Assembly: GCF_041146795.1 (NCBI RefSeq)
Contig: NC_135172.1
Location: forward strand, 35,573,623 to 35,637,622
Direction of reading: 5' to 3'
DNA: 64,000 nt
Origin: Maylandia zebra
Lineage: Eukaryota > Chordata > Actinopteri > Cichliformes > Cichlidae
The notes beneath the pieces were generated by a model. The model worked only from the letters and a program-made list of their open reading frames with translations, searched no databases and had not been told where the DNA came from. This document shows positions 10,801-22,306 of this stretch, piece after piece. The translations under genes were made by a program, and so were the position numbers. Positions within the stretch are counted from its first letter, which is position 1. Each line of letters opens with the position of its first letter.

Positions 10801-12794
10801 GTATTTAAGCTTCCTTTGGTCATGGACCGCCACTTAGGCTTTTTCAGATGCGATGCGAGCAACGGAGAACAGACCACATACAGTCAGTGGTTGCCCTTGC
10901 ATGTTGGTATGTTTTTAAAACTGTTAAGAAATTACTGAGATAAGCATGTGTTTTTACAGTTAACATCTATTTGTCTTGACATCCCTTTCTGGCATCCAAC
11001 AGTCCCTGTTAGTGGACCTGTGACAATGCATTATGACTACGACACTGGAGAAAACTACGCTGTAACTGGCCTGAGGTTCTACTGCAAAGCCGAGAAGGGA
11101 TCACATCCACACTATCAGTGGTTCCACGACAAAACCCTCCTACAGGATCGAGGAACCTACTACTATGTGGTGGACCAGATGCCACAACGATCGATACTCC
11201 TGCTATCTGTGGGGAGGGAAAGCGCCGGGACGTACTACTGTGAAGTATCAGACAGCTTCGACAACAGCACCGCCATAAGCAGCAAGAGACGATATTTGGA
11301 TAAAGAAGGTACAGTTGATTTGAGTCAAACATACAGATACCAGGTGACAGCTTAAATCATCTCTTCATCTTCCTCCCCCTCTAGTGCTGAACCGCATTCC
11401 TGACTTTGTAGTGGGAGTTGTATTTGGAAGTTTTGCCTTTTTGATTTTCCTGATGTCTGCTTGTTGCTGGATTGGAGTGATTTTCAGTGAGTACAGATGC
11501 TTTTTCTTTCATCTCGTTTTGCAGCCTTTGCATTTGCTGCTGAGAAATAACATTATTCACTTTCGTTTCAGGGAAGAGGCAGTATGGAGAAAAGTCTCTG
11601 TGAGTTCTTTGTTTAATTCTGAAACTGCTGAAAAGTATAGTAACTATAATGTCAATGCTTCCTATGTGAAGGGAACTGTGCTACTTCCTCCAGAGTCAGG
11701 TTTTTCTTTGTTTTTATTGGGGTGTTATCCACCATAGGCCACTGAAAGAAACAATGGTGGACTATAAGTAACAAAGTAAAGTGGCCCTGCTTCCTGTTTT
11801 CCTTTTGCAGCACAGCGGCTTTTCAAAGAACAGCAACAATGAATGTAATGTTCAAGCCTAGATTCTTATTTGTTTGTGGTTAAATATTAAAGCTATCAAG
11901 GGAAAAACTCTACTGTATATTAGATGCTACACCCTTCTTGTCTACAGTTAAGACTCACCATCACAGGGTTACCAGAGAGCTATGAGTACATTTGTGATCC
12001 TGTCTTTAATGACATGTAAGATTTGGGGAGCTAAGATTGAACATGGGGTGCTGTGGTTTGGAAATTTGGAAAAGTTGGGGTTTTTTTTATGATAATGGAA
12101 CTGAAACAAGTGATCAATGTGTCTTATAAAAAATGTCACATGAAATGCTACTTACTTATTTTTGACTTCACTAAAATGGGTCAGCTTTCAACAACCTAAC
12201 AGCAGTTTAAGATATAAATAACGAATGAAATAAAATGAATAACATGGAAGTCTGTGGAGATTGAATCACTTTGGGGTATTAAAGTAACTGTAGTTGTTTT
12301 GAATTTGACCACTTTTTTCACACCCCTTTCTCTCCTTCCCTTGTATGGGACTATAAAAATGTCTGTGCTTGCACACTTAATCATTCTTAAGACAGCTGTA
12401 GCCTACATGTGCATTTTGTCTCTTTGCAGGTGGAGCTTGGAGATGCAGAGAAGCAAAGCTGTATATGAGGACGAGCTGGTAAGTGGCGATTTCTTTAGTG
12501 CATTCAATGACATACTGATTGTATTGTACCACTTTACTCCCAGCACAGTAAGCACCACTCAATAATGTCTTCTTATAGGACTTTTCAGTCCACAGTGATG
12601 ATTCTGATCTGCTGAAAGCAGCGAGAGAGGATGAATTCGATCAGGTGAGGCCAGATACGTTTCTTTTGTTACCCAGTTAGAGATAAACAAGCCGTTGAAG
12701 TATTTTGTTTGTTTTCTCCCCTCAGGCATCTGAATCCTCTGAAGATGAATGGCCCCAGATTCAGAAGAAGACTTTGAAGGATGAACCAGTTTAA
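7828..12794 (+). CDS. Fc-receptor-like/PECAM1-like Ig receptor, copy 2 (complete)
   Basis: Predicted 515-aa type I membrane receptor. Exons: 7828-7858 (start MLASFFVVIL), 7956-7982 (27-base mini-exon completing the signal peptide), 8080-8206 and 8289-8470 (Ig1, split), 8731-8914 and 10412-10515 (Ig2, split), 10634-10906 (Ig3), 11003-11308 (Ig4, opens VPVSGP), 11385-11486 (membrane segment FVVGVVFGSFAFLIFLMSA), 11572-11599, 12430-12478, 12579-12644 and 12726-12794 (tail). The exon phases join without a stop. The mini-exon and the VPVS opening favour the FCRL group; the CNSTRGDLPITYSL stretch in Ig3 also recalls PECAM1. The tail is very acidic (SVHSDDSD, ESSEDEW) and has tyrosines in RQYGE and AVYEDEL; neither fits a strict ITIM. 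Ig1 and Ig2 each carry a phase-2 intron absent from the neighbour. The 12-base spacing between the 11572 exon and its neighbours in the transcript is inferred from phase. Confidence 0.75.
9452..9988. mobile_element. Fold-back MITE with about 190-base inverted arms
   Basis: The left arm (9452 to about 9645) opens GGTGGCCCTGAGAGGCC and the right arm (about 9795-9988) closes GGCCTCTCAGGGCCACC. The arms pair over about 190 bases with interruptions, including CTGGTGTTTTCTTAAGTTGCA against its complement and the CCCAGAAACACTTCCCTTGT block. About 150 bases of unrelated sequence lie between them. There is no transposase, so this is a non-autonomous element. A TA lies just outside each end (TAC before, CATA after), which would fit a TA target duplication, but the exact borders are uncertain. 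It sits in the intron that splits the Ig2 domain. Confidence 0.8.
10282..10328 (+). repeat. Short dispersed repeat, second copy
   Basis: Matches 2101-2146: starts TCTAGACTT and ends GCCCCCTGCTGGCCAT. It lies 84 bases before the second half of the Ig2 domain in Ig receptor copy 2. Confidence 0.5.
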
Positions 12795-14090
12795 AGAACT
12801 ACGTGGATGTTTGCTCTCTAAACGTGAACTGTTGTAGTGAAATAAACATTTGGTCAGTGCTGCAGCGTCCTTACAGCATGAGCACTTTTACCAGTTATCT
12901 GTAAAACATTGTGAAGGACAAGTTAAGTCAGAGGTGCCAAGTTTAATACTGATGAGGATGAGGGAAACAAAATTAAGAAAGAAAGAACTCTCTTTAACCA
13001 GTGGAATCATTTTTGACCCCAGTTGTATATTTATATGTGCCTGTGTGATAATTTTTGATTGCAAAATTATTTTCTAACACGAGTTTGTCAGTTTACTTGT
13101 TCCACGGCTTTTCTTTGTGCTTTACAGGAATTGGGCGATTTGTATGCATGGATTAAGGAAAGTTATGTGGGGTAATTAATGTGTTTGTTTGGTTTGTTTA
13201 TTTTTATCATGATTTTCACTCGTAACCTCTACATTGTAATGTTTTGCAGTGAAAACTGGCTAACAAACCAGGATATAGCAAGCTCCGAGTGTTGCAGAAA
13301 ATATTAAATATTACACATTTAAAAACAACAAATTTGTTCAGACTGTGTCTGGGCTATGATGATTTTATTGTAATTATTTGTTGGTCAAACTATTACAAAG
13401 TTATCAGTTCATCTATATTTTGGTGTGAAAAATGATGATAGCATATAATTTAGCATAGAAATTTAATTTTTTTTTTTTGGGCGGGGGGGGGGGGGGGTGG
13501 AATGGTAAAACGTTTAATACAAGAATTCTCTAAATAAATCATCTTTCGTTTGTACATTCGTGTTTGTCTTAACTCATTTCTGGATAAAGACTTTTGAAAC
13601 ACATAATTGACTACATTATAAAATTTGTGAATTTTAGTCATACATGAATGAGCTTATGGCCACTATAGTCAGTAAAACCACTTGGTTACTTGACAAATAA
13701 TCAATTTGTTTCTAAAATGTTTTTTAGAAACTTTGCACACTTTCTGTTCTGCACAATGTTGCCGCCATTTGTGTAAGCTTGTATCTACCACTGGAAAAAA
13801 ATACTTTTTTTTTTGCCACCTATACGTCGTCTATGAGTAAAAATCTGGGGTTATTATCTACTTTTAAAAATTCAAATATCTAAAATTTATTTTTCTAAAT
13901 TAGATAATAACTTAAATTTTGTGTCATTGCTGTGAAATTTTCAGATAATAACACAAGATTTTGACCTATAGTTGGCTTTCTTGTCTGAAATAAGCTTCTT
14001 TATTCTTAGCCTCACCACACCTGGAATAAAAATGCACTACATTAAAATAAAACAAAACATACATTTAACATTGAATACATATTTGATACA
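12795..14090. other. 3' UTR of Ig receptor copy 2 and AT-rich spacer
   Basis: AATAAA at 12841-12846, 47 bases after the stop, is a good polyadenylation signal. The rest is AT-rich spacer with a T-run followed by a G-run at about 13467-13497 and a T-run near 13805. I see no gene here; the open frames are short and lack splice or family support. Confidence 0.5.
12841..12846 (+). terminator. Polyadenylation signal AATAAA of Ig receptor copy 2
   Basis: Canonical AATAAA, 47 bases after the TAA stop that ends at 12794, giving a very short 3' UTR. Confidence 0.6.
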
Positions 14091-14300
14091 TTGGGGTGGC
14101 TGTAACTCAGGAGCTAGAGCAGGTCACCTATCAATCTGAAGGTTGGTTGTCTGCTCCATTCTGCTCTGCTGCATCTATCGGAGTGTGAATGCTAGATGAA
14201 AAGCACAGAAAAAAGTGCTTGTGTGAATCGGTGAATGAGGTAAATTGTATAAGAGCACTTTGAGTGCTCAGTTATATATAAGAACCAGTGCATTACCTGC
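14091..14300 (+). mobile_element. tRNA-derived SINE (truncated body)
   Basis: The head GGGGTGGCTGTAACTCAGGA followed by GCTAGAGCAGGTC resembles a tRNA 5' half with an RNA polymerase III A-box (TAACTCAGGAG). The B-box region is worn. The tail holds the GAGCACTTTGAGTGCTCAG...TATATAAGAACCAGTGCATTACC motif that closes many teleost tRNA-SINEs. The element is shorter than typical full copies, so part of the body is missing. Family naming from memory only. Confidence 0.7.
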
Positions 14301-14468
14301 AGTTTTCAAACTCTGCAGAACCATTCAGTAGGTGTAATTGGTCCAGTTCTAGAAATTCTGGTAAGTAATGGCTCTCAGAAAATGAAGATTTCTGCAGGGA
14401 ACCTCTGTAGAGCTTTAACAGGTAAACAGGGTCATTCCTGAATTATGCTTCAGTGGGAAATCTACATG

Positions 14469-14930
14469 ACCCCTACACCATTACCTCCATGGCGGTATTT
14501 GCCAAGAAATGACTGAGGGAATTTAAGCTTTTAAAAATGGCTTTTTGACCTAAAATCTGTCAAAAATAGGTGAGTCATATCACTAAATATCGATCACATC
14601 AAGTAATTTAGAGCCAGAAAGAGCATTCCTATCAAAAAGCAGCTGCTGCAACCATACTTTTATATATTCTTTATATATCTGGGTAAAAAGTGTCAGTGAC
14701 ATTAAAAATGTGTTTTTCAAGAGAGATCTAGCCAAGGGGGCAGCAGAAACTGTAACAAATATAACATCACAGTTCTAAAAACTTACTGGAAGTAACCAAA
14801 AATGACTGGACTGATGACAATATTGGCACAAATATGCAGAATTAAAAAATACTTCAAAACAAGTTATTTCTTTATTTTATGTATAACCCCTTCATAAATC
14901 ATGTTCACTACAGTCTATCTACTAATATAA
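14469..14930 (+). repeat. Dispersed repeat, copy 2 of 2
   Basis: Second copy of the block at 6436-6909, same orientation, about 8 kb downstream. It carries scattered substitutions and short gaps and no coding capacity. Its 5' side follows unrelated spacer, and its 3' flank diverges from copy 1 after about CAGTCTATCTACTAATATAA. Confidence 0.75.
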
Positions 14931-15116
14931 GTAACCAACCAATTTCTGAGCCACACAAGTTTGAAGGCATTTTTGACGCTCAAAATGTGGTTTTAGTGTT
15001 AGTGTGTTAAGTTCTTGTTAGGTTTAGGCTAAAGGTTAGACATTCATATTTGAAGGTTAGGTTTAGGGAACGCATTGTGTCAATTAGATTTCCTCACTTA
15101 GATATAAAATGCAAGG

Positions 15117-15118
<2 letters not shown>

Positions 15119-15166
<48 letters not shown>
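15119..15166. repeat. (TG)24 microsatellite
   Basis: Uninterrupted TG dinucleotide run of about 48 bases, followed by a decayed GTTTGTGTGTTTG extension. It lies about 460 bases before the synaptogyrin start codon and is likely length-variable. Confidence 0.95.
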
Positions 15167-15169
<3 letters not shown>

Positions 15170-15329
15170 TGTGTTTGTTTTTCAGAGGCAAACTTATTTG
15201 TCCCACTAGCGTTTCCATATCTCATCAGTTCTGATAGTTTGTCTGCGTTTTTGAGTCCTTATGTTGACGCTGCTATTGTTATCATTTTTGTTATGATCGT
15301 ATTATCGCGATGGTTGTTGTTCTCTCGCT

Positions 15330-15960
15330 GAAGACTGCAGTAGCCGAAAACGCGCAGTAAGCGTCGGTAATCCTGAGCGGACCAATCACAGTAGCTGATA
15401 GTTACTTCGCCACCAAGTTTTGTTACGACGTATTTCCCGCTGAAGAGTAACTTGGCCACAGTTTTCTGTGTAGCTCCGCCCCTTCTGCGCACAGCGGCTA
15501 CCTCAGGTGTCTCCGAGCTGGTCCCACTTGAGTGCAGGAGGCGGCGGTAGCTGGTAGTTTTAGTCGACTGTGACCGGAGCGTTGCTTTCCCCTTAGGTCT
15601 ACTCGCACCGGAGGATCGGCTGAATGGCAGACATGGAGGAGACGGGCGGTGTAAGTGCGTACGGAGCTGCGCTCGCAGGAGGAGGTTTCGACTTTTACAA
15701 GTTTATCCGCCAGCCTCAGACCATCGTGCGCTTTCTCAGCTGGGTGAGTGCTGTTTGTGTTTGAAACTAAAGGTCCAGCGGGGTATGTGAGCAAGTCCGC
15801 GCACAGAGGTGAAGATGAGATATGTTGGTAATGCCGCGGGACAGCGGGCAGCTTTGTGCGCTTCCTCCGGCGGGCGTCGTATTTACAGCAAGACTCTCCG
15901 TGACAGCGCCGCAGGTCACCCCCGCTGCTGCTGACTGAAAACTGCACTTCCGGGAAAACA
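15330..15960 (+). promoter_or_regulatory. CpG-rich promoter and first-exon region of synaptogyrin
   Basis: CpG density rises sharply here compared with the AT-rich flanks (for example CGAAAACGCGCAGTAAGCGTCGG, near 15346-15368). The stretch spans the start codon at 15624 and continues into the first intron. It contains an inverted or direct CCAAT near 15382. No TATA box was recognised. A CpG-island promoter for a widely expressed gene is the natural reading. Confidence 0.6.
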
Positions 15961-18900
15961 CTACCTGCCAGATATCGGCATTAATAATTAACTCCTTATA
16001 ATCCACAAGATTACGTTCTCATAATTTCACTTCACACAGCGGATGGAAGTCGATGTTTTTAAAAGTCTTTATTATTCGAGGCTGAAGCGTCAGAGTAGGT
16101 GGTGTTTACATTAAAAAGGGGAAATCGTGCTGAGAGAAAGTTCTCGGAACTTTTACAGCCCTAATCACCTGTTGCTGGGTAAATCTTAAGGCACGCAGAA
16201 TTTGGGATGTGCAAAGTCCTAAATGAATCTCAATGAGACCGTTGATATAGTGAAAAACATACTGTTGTGCAACCCTGAGTGACTGAGCAGACACCGAAGG
16301 ACCGTTTTCTGTCCTTGAACACTTCCTAGTTGAAATCGAGCTACGACATCTCCACAGAATGTACTAAGCTTGACTGTCGTGTGCTTTGTAAATGAAGATT
16401 AATATTCTCCCGTGCAGGACAGGCCCGGGCAAAGACGAGCGCACACATTAATCTGCAGAGTGAACAGTTTTTAGTGTGGCAGATGAGGACAGACTGTGCC
16501 CTTGGCTGTAGCTGTTGTCTGTGTGCATGTGTGTGTCAGTGGTAAACAGGGGCTAACAGGCAGGTAAGGTGACACCCGCTACTCTGTTATGCTTGTTGAA
16601 TGTCTGCTACTGATCTCCCCCTGTGACTGGCACACACATGCAGTGCAGCTGTGCTCATCTCAGATTCTTCCAGGCTGGATCACTGTGTATCTCTGGTGAT
16701 TTTAATCTTAGAAAATGACACCTGCATGTATGATTGCACAAAAGAGGAGCACACCTGGTCCTGGGACCAGTGTTATCATAGTTTTTATTTAACTTTTTTT
16801 TTTTTTCATTTTCCATTAACGCTGGCATTTATTGCAATATTGTGTGTCACGAATGAATTGTGTACCAGTGAATGGAATATGTTGCCCGGCTGTTGTAACT
16901 AGGCAATTTTTTTTTTTTTTACAAAAACTTTTGCAATATCATTCAACACAGTTTAACCTTTATTAGAATACCGCATTACCACATAGTGTGCTCCAAAACA
17001 TGGGAAAAGGAGAAGTGCAAACCGCCTCCAGTTCCCCAGAACTTTCCAACAACATGATTGTGGGATTTATCTTCCTATTTTATACCAGTTTTCTTAGTAA
17101 ATATGACTCACCTTACATTCAGTCATCTTACTGCTTTTTGTAGCTTCTCCAGGGCAAACTTCCTACATGCCTTCCTGAGTTTGCACTTATAATTCCATAT
17201 GATTGAGAGACCTTTCTAAGTATGAACAGCAACTGTTGTTTAAATATCAGTTTTGACCAATCTGACCACAAACTTAAGACATTTCCTGTATAAAGGGTAT
17301 GTCCAGTTGTTTCTTTTCCACAGAGTCTTTATATTTTTGTTATTTTGATCACTTGTATTGTTACATATTTTTACACACCTGTTTGTTTTGGGTTTTTTGT
17401 TTGTTTGTTTGCTTTTTGGGTGGAAGGGCTATAACAGCCTTACCTGAAACAAAAAAGGGCATACACTCGCTCCTGGCCATTAAAAGTAGCTACACCTTCC
17501 CTGAAACAGTATATTTGCAGTATATTTATGTAACTAAATGCGTGTCATTTAGGTTTAATGCAAAAACAAGTCATCCAAACAAATCTTATTTGCGTTGCTT
17601 ATTGACTGAAAGTTCAAATCAACATGTGACACTTGTGCGTCGGTTCGACATTTGTTATTCATTGCACAAACACTTTCTGTTCTTTTAAAAATGTACAAAA
17701 ATTTCCATCTACTCCTCTGAAAGTCCCTGTCTTACTTTTGTTCCATTTTAGGGAACCCCCCTCCCCGCTTTTCACTTCTCCAATGTCTCTGTCTGCAGCT
17801 TATTTTCTGTATCGTTGGTTTCATCCCACCAGCAGGACTTTGGCCTTCTTTCCCTTCCCACCAGTTAAACAGTCTCTCTCTGTCCTCCTCCCAGATCTCA
17901 TTATAAGCAATGTTAGGGAGCTGGTGGCATCTCAGGAATCACATGGCAGGCAGCTGCACTCAGAAGTAGGTCACATGGTTAGGTGGGTAACCAGAGCACA
18001 GAGAAGCCAACCACGGGACAGCCTGTCAGAGGGAATAAACACTCCACATACTAACATGAAGGAAAGTCCATATTTCAGGGGTTGATAGTAAGAAAAGATG
18101 TTATGTTATAATTATGTAGCTTGTCCATTTTCCACAAAAATCACCCGCTTTTGTGACTTTGTTGTTGCTAAACAGTTTCATTTCATTTTGATAGATGTGG
18201 TGTGAAGACAAGACAAACCTGGGGGTGTTTGCTAACTTTCTCACATGAGTTCTAAAACAAGCCTCTTTTTGATCCTACTTCCAGCTGTTGCATACAAAAA
18301 CACATTGAAGAATTGGCTGCTTAAAAAGTATTTTACATGTTGCCTTCATGCTACAGCACATTACGTATTTTCTAGGAACTTTCATTTTTCATAAAGTTAG
18401 AACAACGGCTGTCTGGAAGGAGCTGAAAAGGTCATGTAATGCCTGCAAAGAGTTAAACACCTTCACACGTTTGAAGGTCTGAAAAACAAATAACACTTGA
18501 AAGCACAAAGTTCTTTACTTGCCCAACAGGTTTAATTTTTGATCTGCACGCCAACGTTCTGTAAGCTACACTGAACTCACAGATCCAAAGACAGGTGAAG
18601 ATCTTTTCTTGGTTTTATGTTTATTAACAACAGCATATCTAAAATGCAGATTGTTGTTTTCCATCCATTTTGCCCATTTTGGTGACCTTCACTCTAAATA
18701 TCCAACCTCTGCTTGATGCAGAGACACAGACACACAGTGATACAGCACTTCTTTAGTACTAACACTGATGTCGTTGGGTTCTTGGCAATACAAAGTGTCC
18801 AGTGTAAAATTCATAAACTTTATTCCTAACTATAAGTAAACATCAGACATGGCATAAAAAATGACTGAAACAAAATGTAACAAGTAAATAAATACATAAA

Positions 18901-21900
18901 TGTAACTATTCATCAGTTACTTAAATAATGCATAGTGCAACCAAGAAAAAATATTTGTATTTTTTTGTCATTGTAGTTTGGTATGAGAGTCATTTCTGCG
19001 TTTTCCTGTCGTTTAAAGTCATGCTGGTTTCTCTCCTCTGGTCTGTTTCACCGTGTGCATGATTGGAGACAACAAGTAAAGGATGATAATGTTACTTTAA
19101 CTGACAATAACCCTGACATATGTTAAAGAGAGAGCGAGCAAGAAGCTGACAGCGACAGAGCTGCCGCTGCATTTTTATCAGGTTTTCTGGGTGTTTTTTT
19201 TTTTTTCTTCTATTTTAAACCACGAAGAAAAAAGTAGAACTTGTTGGTTTAACAAACCTAAAGTATCTCCAAACTGCTCACACAGTATCTTCGTCTAGCC
19301 TATTGTAGCTCTCCAGAGCACAGTTGTACATGCCGAACATCACATTGGATGAATTTTATTTTTAAACAACAATATTATAATGGTGGATTTGCGGCACATG
19401 TTACACATGATAGAAAAATATCTGTTTTTGTTGACTCTTAGCTTATTGAATTCGCTATGAGCGTCACAAGTTTATATGTACATTAAGTCAAACAAGATCA
19501 TCTTAAGACTGGACACCTCTGCCAGGGCTGAGATATCCCTGCACATCATTCATAAATTGAGTCCAGGAGGATGTCTGGACCCTGATTAGTTTGAGATATT
19601 TTGAGCGATGCAAACATCAGCTTTTACCAACAATTCCGCGTTTATTTACTCTTCATTCGTTTTCATTAATGCCCGCCTTCTTTTCTCTTTTTCTGTAGAT
19701 TTTTGCCATGGTGGTGTTTGCCTGTATCACGGGAGAGGGCTACGTCAACACCCCCTACGAAGCTGAGGCCAAATGCATCTTCAATCACAACGACTCGGCG
19801 TGTCATTATGCAGTCGGTATCGGGGTGATTGCTTTCCTGGCATGTGTGGCCTTCCTCGTGTTGGACGTTTACCTGCCTTTTATGAGCAACGCAGAGGAGA
19901 GGAGGTTTGCTGTCGTTGCTGACCTGGGATTCTCTGGTGAGCATGAACGTTTATTTTTATAAAGATTGCACAAGGAAGAAGAGACTGACAGAAAAACCTG
20001 AGGCAATGACAGGCAAAATAGTTGGTGGTGATGCAAAGTGGGTGGGTGTGTTTGCAGAAGTGTGTTTACAGCCTGGTGCAAACATAGTTTCAGCCTCTAT
20101 ATGTAATTTATCTATTCGTAGCAGCTGTAAAGAGGGCGAAACCATTTTTAGAACTCACTCATTTGGATTCTGTGAAGAGTTAAAGTTGGGGCATGGCTGC
20201 TTTGATTGATAGGTGATTGCTATCTCCTGGGCCTCACCTCTGCTAATTAGAGTCACCGAATTGTACCCTCGACTCTGTTTGTGCTGTTGTTTCCCTTTGG
20301 AGCATCTGTCCTTGGGAATATGAATTACCCACTCCTGACATAGAGGGAAGGGTCACTCCATGTTAATACAAAGTACCTCTTAGTGATCACCTTTAATCCT
20401 ATAATGCAAGGGTGTCAAACATAAAGGCCCAGTGACCAGAATGGGCCCAATAAAGACTCAGGTCTGGTCCACTGGATGGCTTTGGACAATGTGCAATGTG
20501 GAAGGCATAGATTTTTGCATTTTAACTGTGTTTTCACAAGTTTTAGATTTATTTATTTTTTCTACGGATAAAGAGCTCTCCCATTGCCATTCATACTACA
20601 CCAAATTATGATAAACAATAAAATAACAGAACATTTCCCGATTTTGAGGTCAGAAATATGTGTTTCTTCTTTCATTCATTTCAGTGACCTAGATAAACTC
20701 AAACGTATTGTTGAAATGGCGCTTCTTTCTTCTTTAAACTTGGTTCTCTGAATCATTCGCGTCCTGATGGGAGTGCTCTCTTTCAAGATGATACTCGCAT
20801 CCACTTGGCATGAGCTAAAGGCTACAGCCTTTGCAGTCATCACATCATAAACTAATTGAGCATCTTATGGAGATTATAGATTGAAGTGTTTTCACCACCA
20901 TCGTCAAAAACGCAAGAAAGTGAGTGATTCATGCATTCAAGCTGTTCCTAAAGCGTGAACTTGTTCATGTCGAAAGCCTCTGAGTGTTGGTGTAATCTGG
21001 GACAGGCTGCTGACTGTTTCCCTGACATAACACAGTATTCATCATTGCAACATTAGACGTGGAATGAGCTGCAGGGTGGAGGAGGAGTATGACCTCACAT
21101 ATTCAGATGAAAATAAACAGACATCGGCTTTCCACAGTCAGCCATTCTTCAGGAAAACAAAAGAGTGTTAGTTTGGAAAAACGGCGCGTTTTCGTGCGAG
21201 CAGATGGAGACGGGGGAATCCTGTTGTTTATCTTTTCATATCTGTATTTTCAGCTGAACGCTTCTGTTCCTCCATCCAGTGAGGAAAAGGTGATCATTTG
21301 TGCGTCTGTTTCTCTGGATGTTTGTTTTAGGAGTGTGGACCTTCCTGTGGTTTGTGTGTTTCTGCCTGTTGGCCAGTCAGTGGAGTAAAACTCCCGATGA
21401 CCACTCAATCCCCAAAGACGCCGCACGTGCCACCATAGCTTTCTCCTTCTTCTCTATCGCCACCTGGGTGAGTGGGATTGCGGCTTTGATTTAGTCACTT
21501 TATCATTCAGTAAAATTTAGTTTTGAAAGTATTTTGTAGATATTTTGATCGTGTACTTGATGATGCTTTTTTCTGATTTAAAAGAGTGCTTTAACATTTT
21601 AGAAAATGTACTGATTCCCTTAGATGTGTTTGTTAACCCCAGTCTTGTAGCTTTTCATTAAGATTAAGATAACAGTGTATCTATGACAGAGGATAAGGAA
21701 AAGCCTAATAAGTCCACTCTAAAGAGCTGCTTACATCTTGGTGCCAGATACCACAGAGCCCTTCAAATTGTATTTCTAGCCTATTCCTCAGCAGGTCAGA
21801 GCTGCTTCTGGCAGAAAACAGAGGTTTAACACTTTAGGCAGGAATGCTCAGTGTTTTTGGCTCATCAGTGCATAATGAGTGTCTCCCATTAATTTTTTAA

Positions 21901-22306
21901 TCTTGTGTAAAATTTGCATTATTTCTGTTATTGCTGAAAAAAATGCTCATCGGCCTCTCGTGTGATTAATTACTTGCACATTTTTCACAGAAGCTTGAAT
22001 GACTTCATCATTTTTATTCTCATCATGCAGGGAATCCTAACATACTTCGCCCTGGGTCGTTTCCGCCATGGTGTAAAGGATGTTGCCATCCCTACCTACA
22101 CGGAGACGGTGCCGGATATTGCCACCCCTTATCCTCCAACCTATGCCCCCACCTCCTACAATCCCACCACTTACACCCCCACCACTTACACCCCCACTAC
22201 TTATACAGCCTATCCCAGCAATTTGCCTGACATCCAACAGCAGCCTCCTCTCGCCCAAAACCTCCCGCCCAAGGTAGATGCCGGCTACCAGCCGCCCAGC
22301 TACTGA
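15624..22306 (+). CDS. syngr2: Synaptogyrin (synaptogyrin-2 type)
   Basis: Four-pass MARVEL-domain protein of synaptic-like microvesicles and endosomal membranes, 256 aa here. Exons: 15624-15743, 19699-19936, 21331-21467 and 22031-22306. Both termini should face the cytosol. Membrane segments lie at about residues 36-52, 77-100, 120-137 and 154-172; the first luminal loop has the motif TGEGYVNTPYE and the sequon NDS at residue 71. The start MADMEETGG sits in the CpG island; a second in-frame ATG follows three codons later. The tail (177-256) contains tandem PTTYT units and ends GYQPPSY. The choice of the -2 paralog rests on the neighbouring tk1, as in human; synaptogyrin-1 and -3 are close in sequence. 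Intron 1 is about 4 kb. Confidence 0.9.
20404..20640 (+). mobile_element. hAT-like MITE fragment
   Basis: The start GGGTGTCAAACATAAAGGCCC followed by GGTCCACTGGATGGCTTTGGACAATGTG matches, from memory, the 5' end of a common fish hAT-type non-autonomous element. The matching 3' terminal repeat was not found, so the right border is approximate. It lies in intron 2 of synaptogyrin. Confidence 0.5.
22151..22210 (+). repeat. 15-base coding tandem repeat in the synaptogyrin tail
   Basis: Four consecutive 15-base units: 22151-22165, 22166-22180, 22181-22195 and 22196-22210. The two central units are identical (ACCACTTACACCCCC); the outer two differ at a few sites. They encode T(S/T)Y(N/T)(P/A) units in the cytosolic tail. 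Fifteen bases keep the frame, so copy number can change without breaking the protein. Confidence 0.9.

Noticed and set aside
11811-11842. Small extra tail exon in receptor copy 2 after a TTTTGCAG acceptor
   Set aside because: Including it breaks the phase needed to enter the exon at 12430 in its open frame; joining 11599 directly to 12430 keeps the frame.
15050-15331. Open frame across the (TG)n run
   Set aside because: Its length comes from the stop-free VCVCVC translation of the microsatellite.
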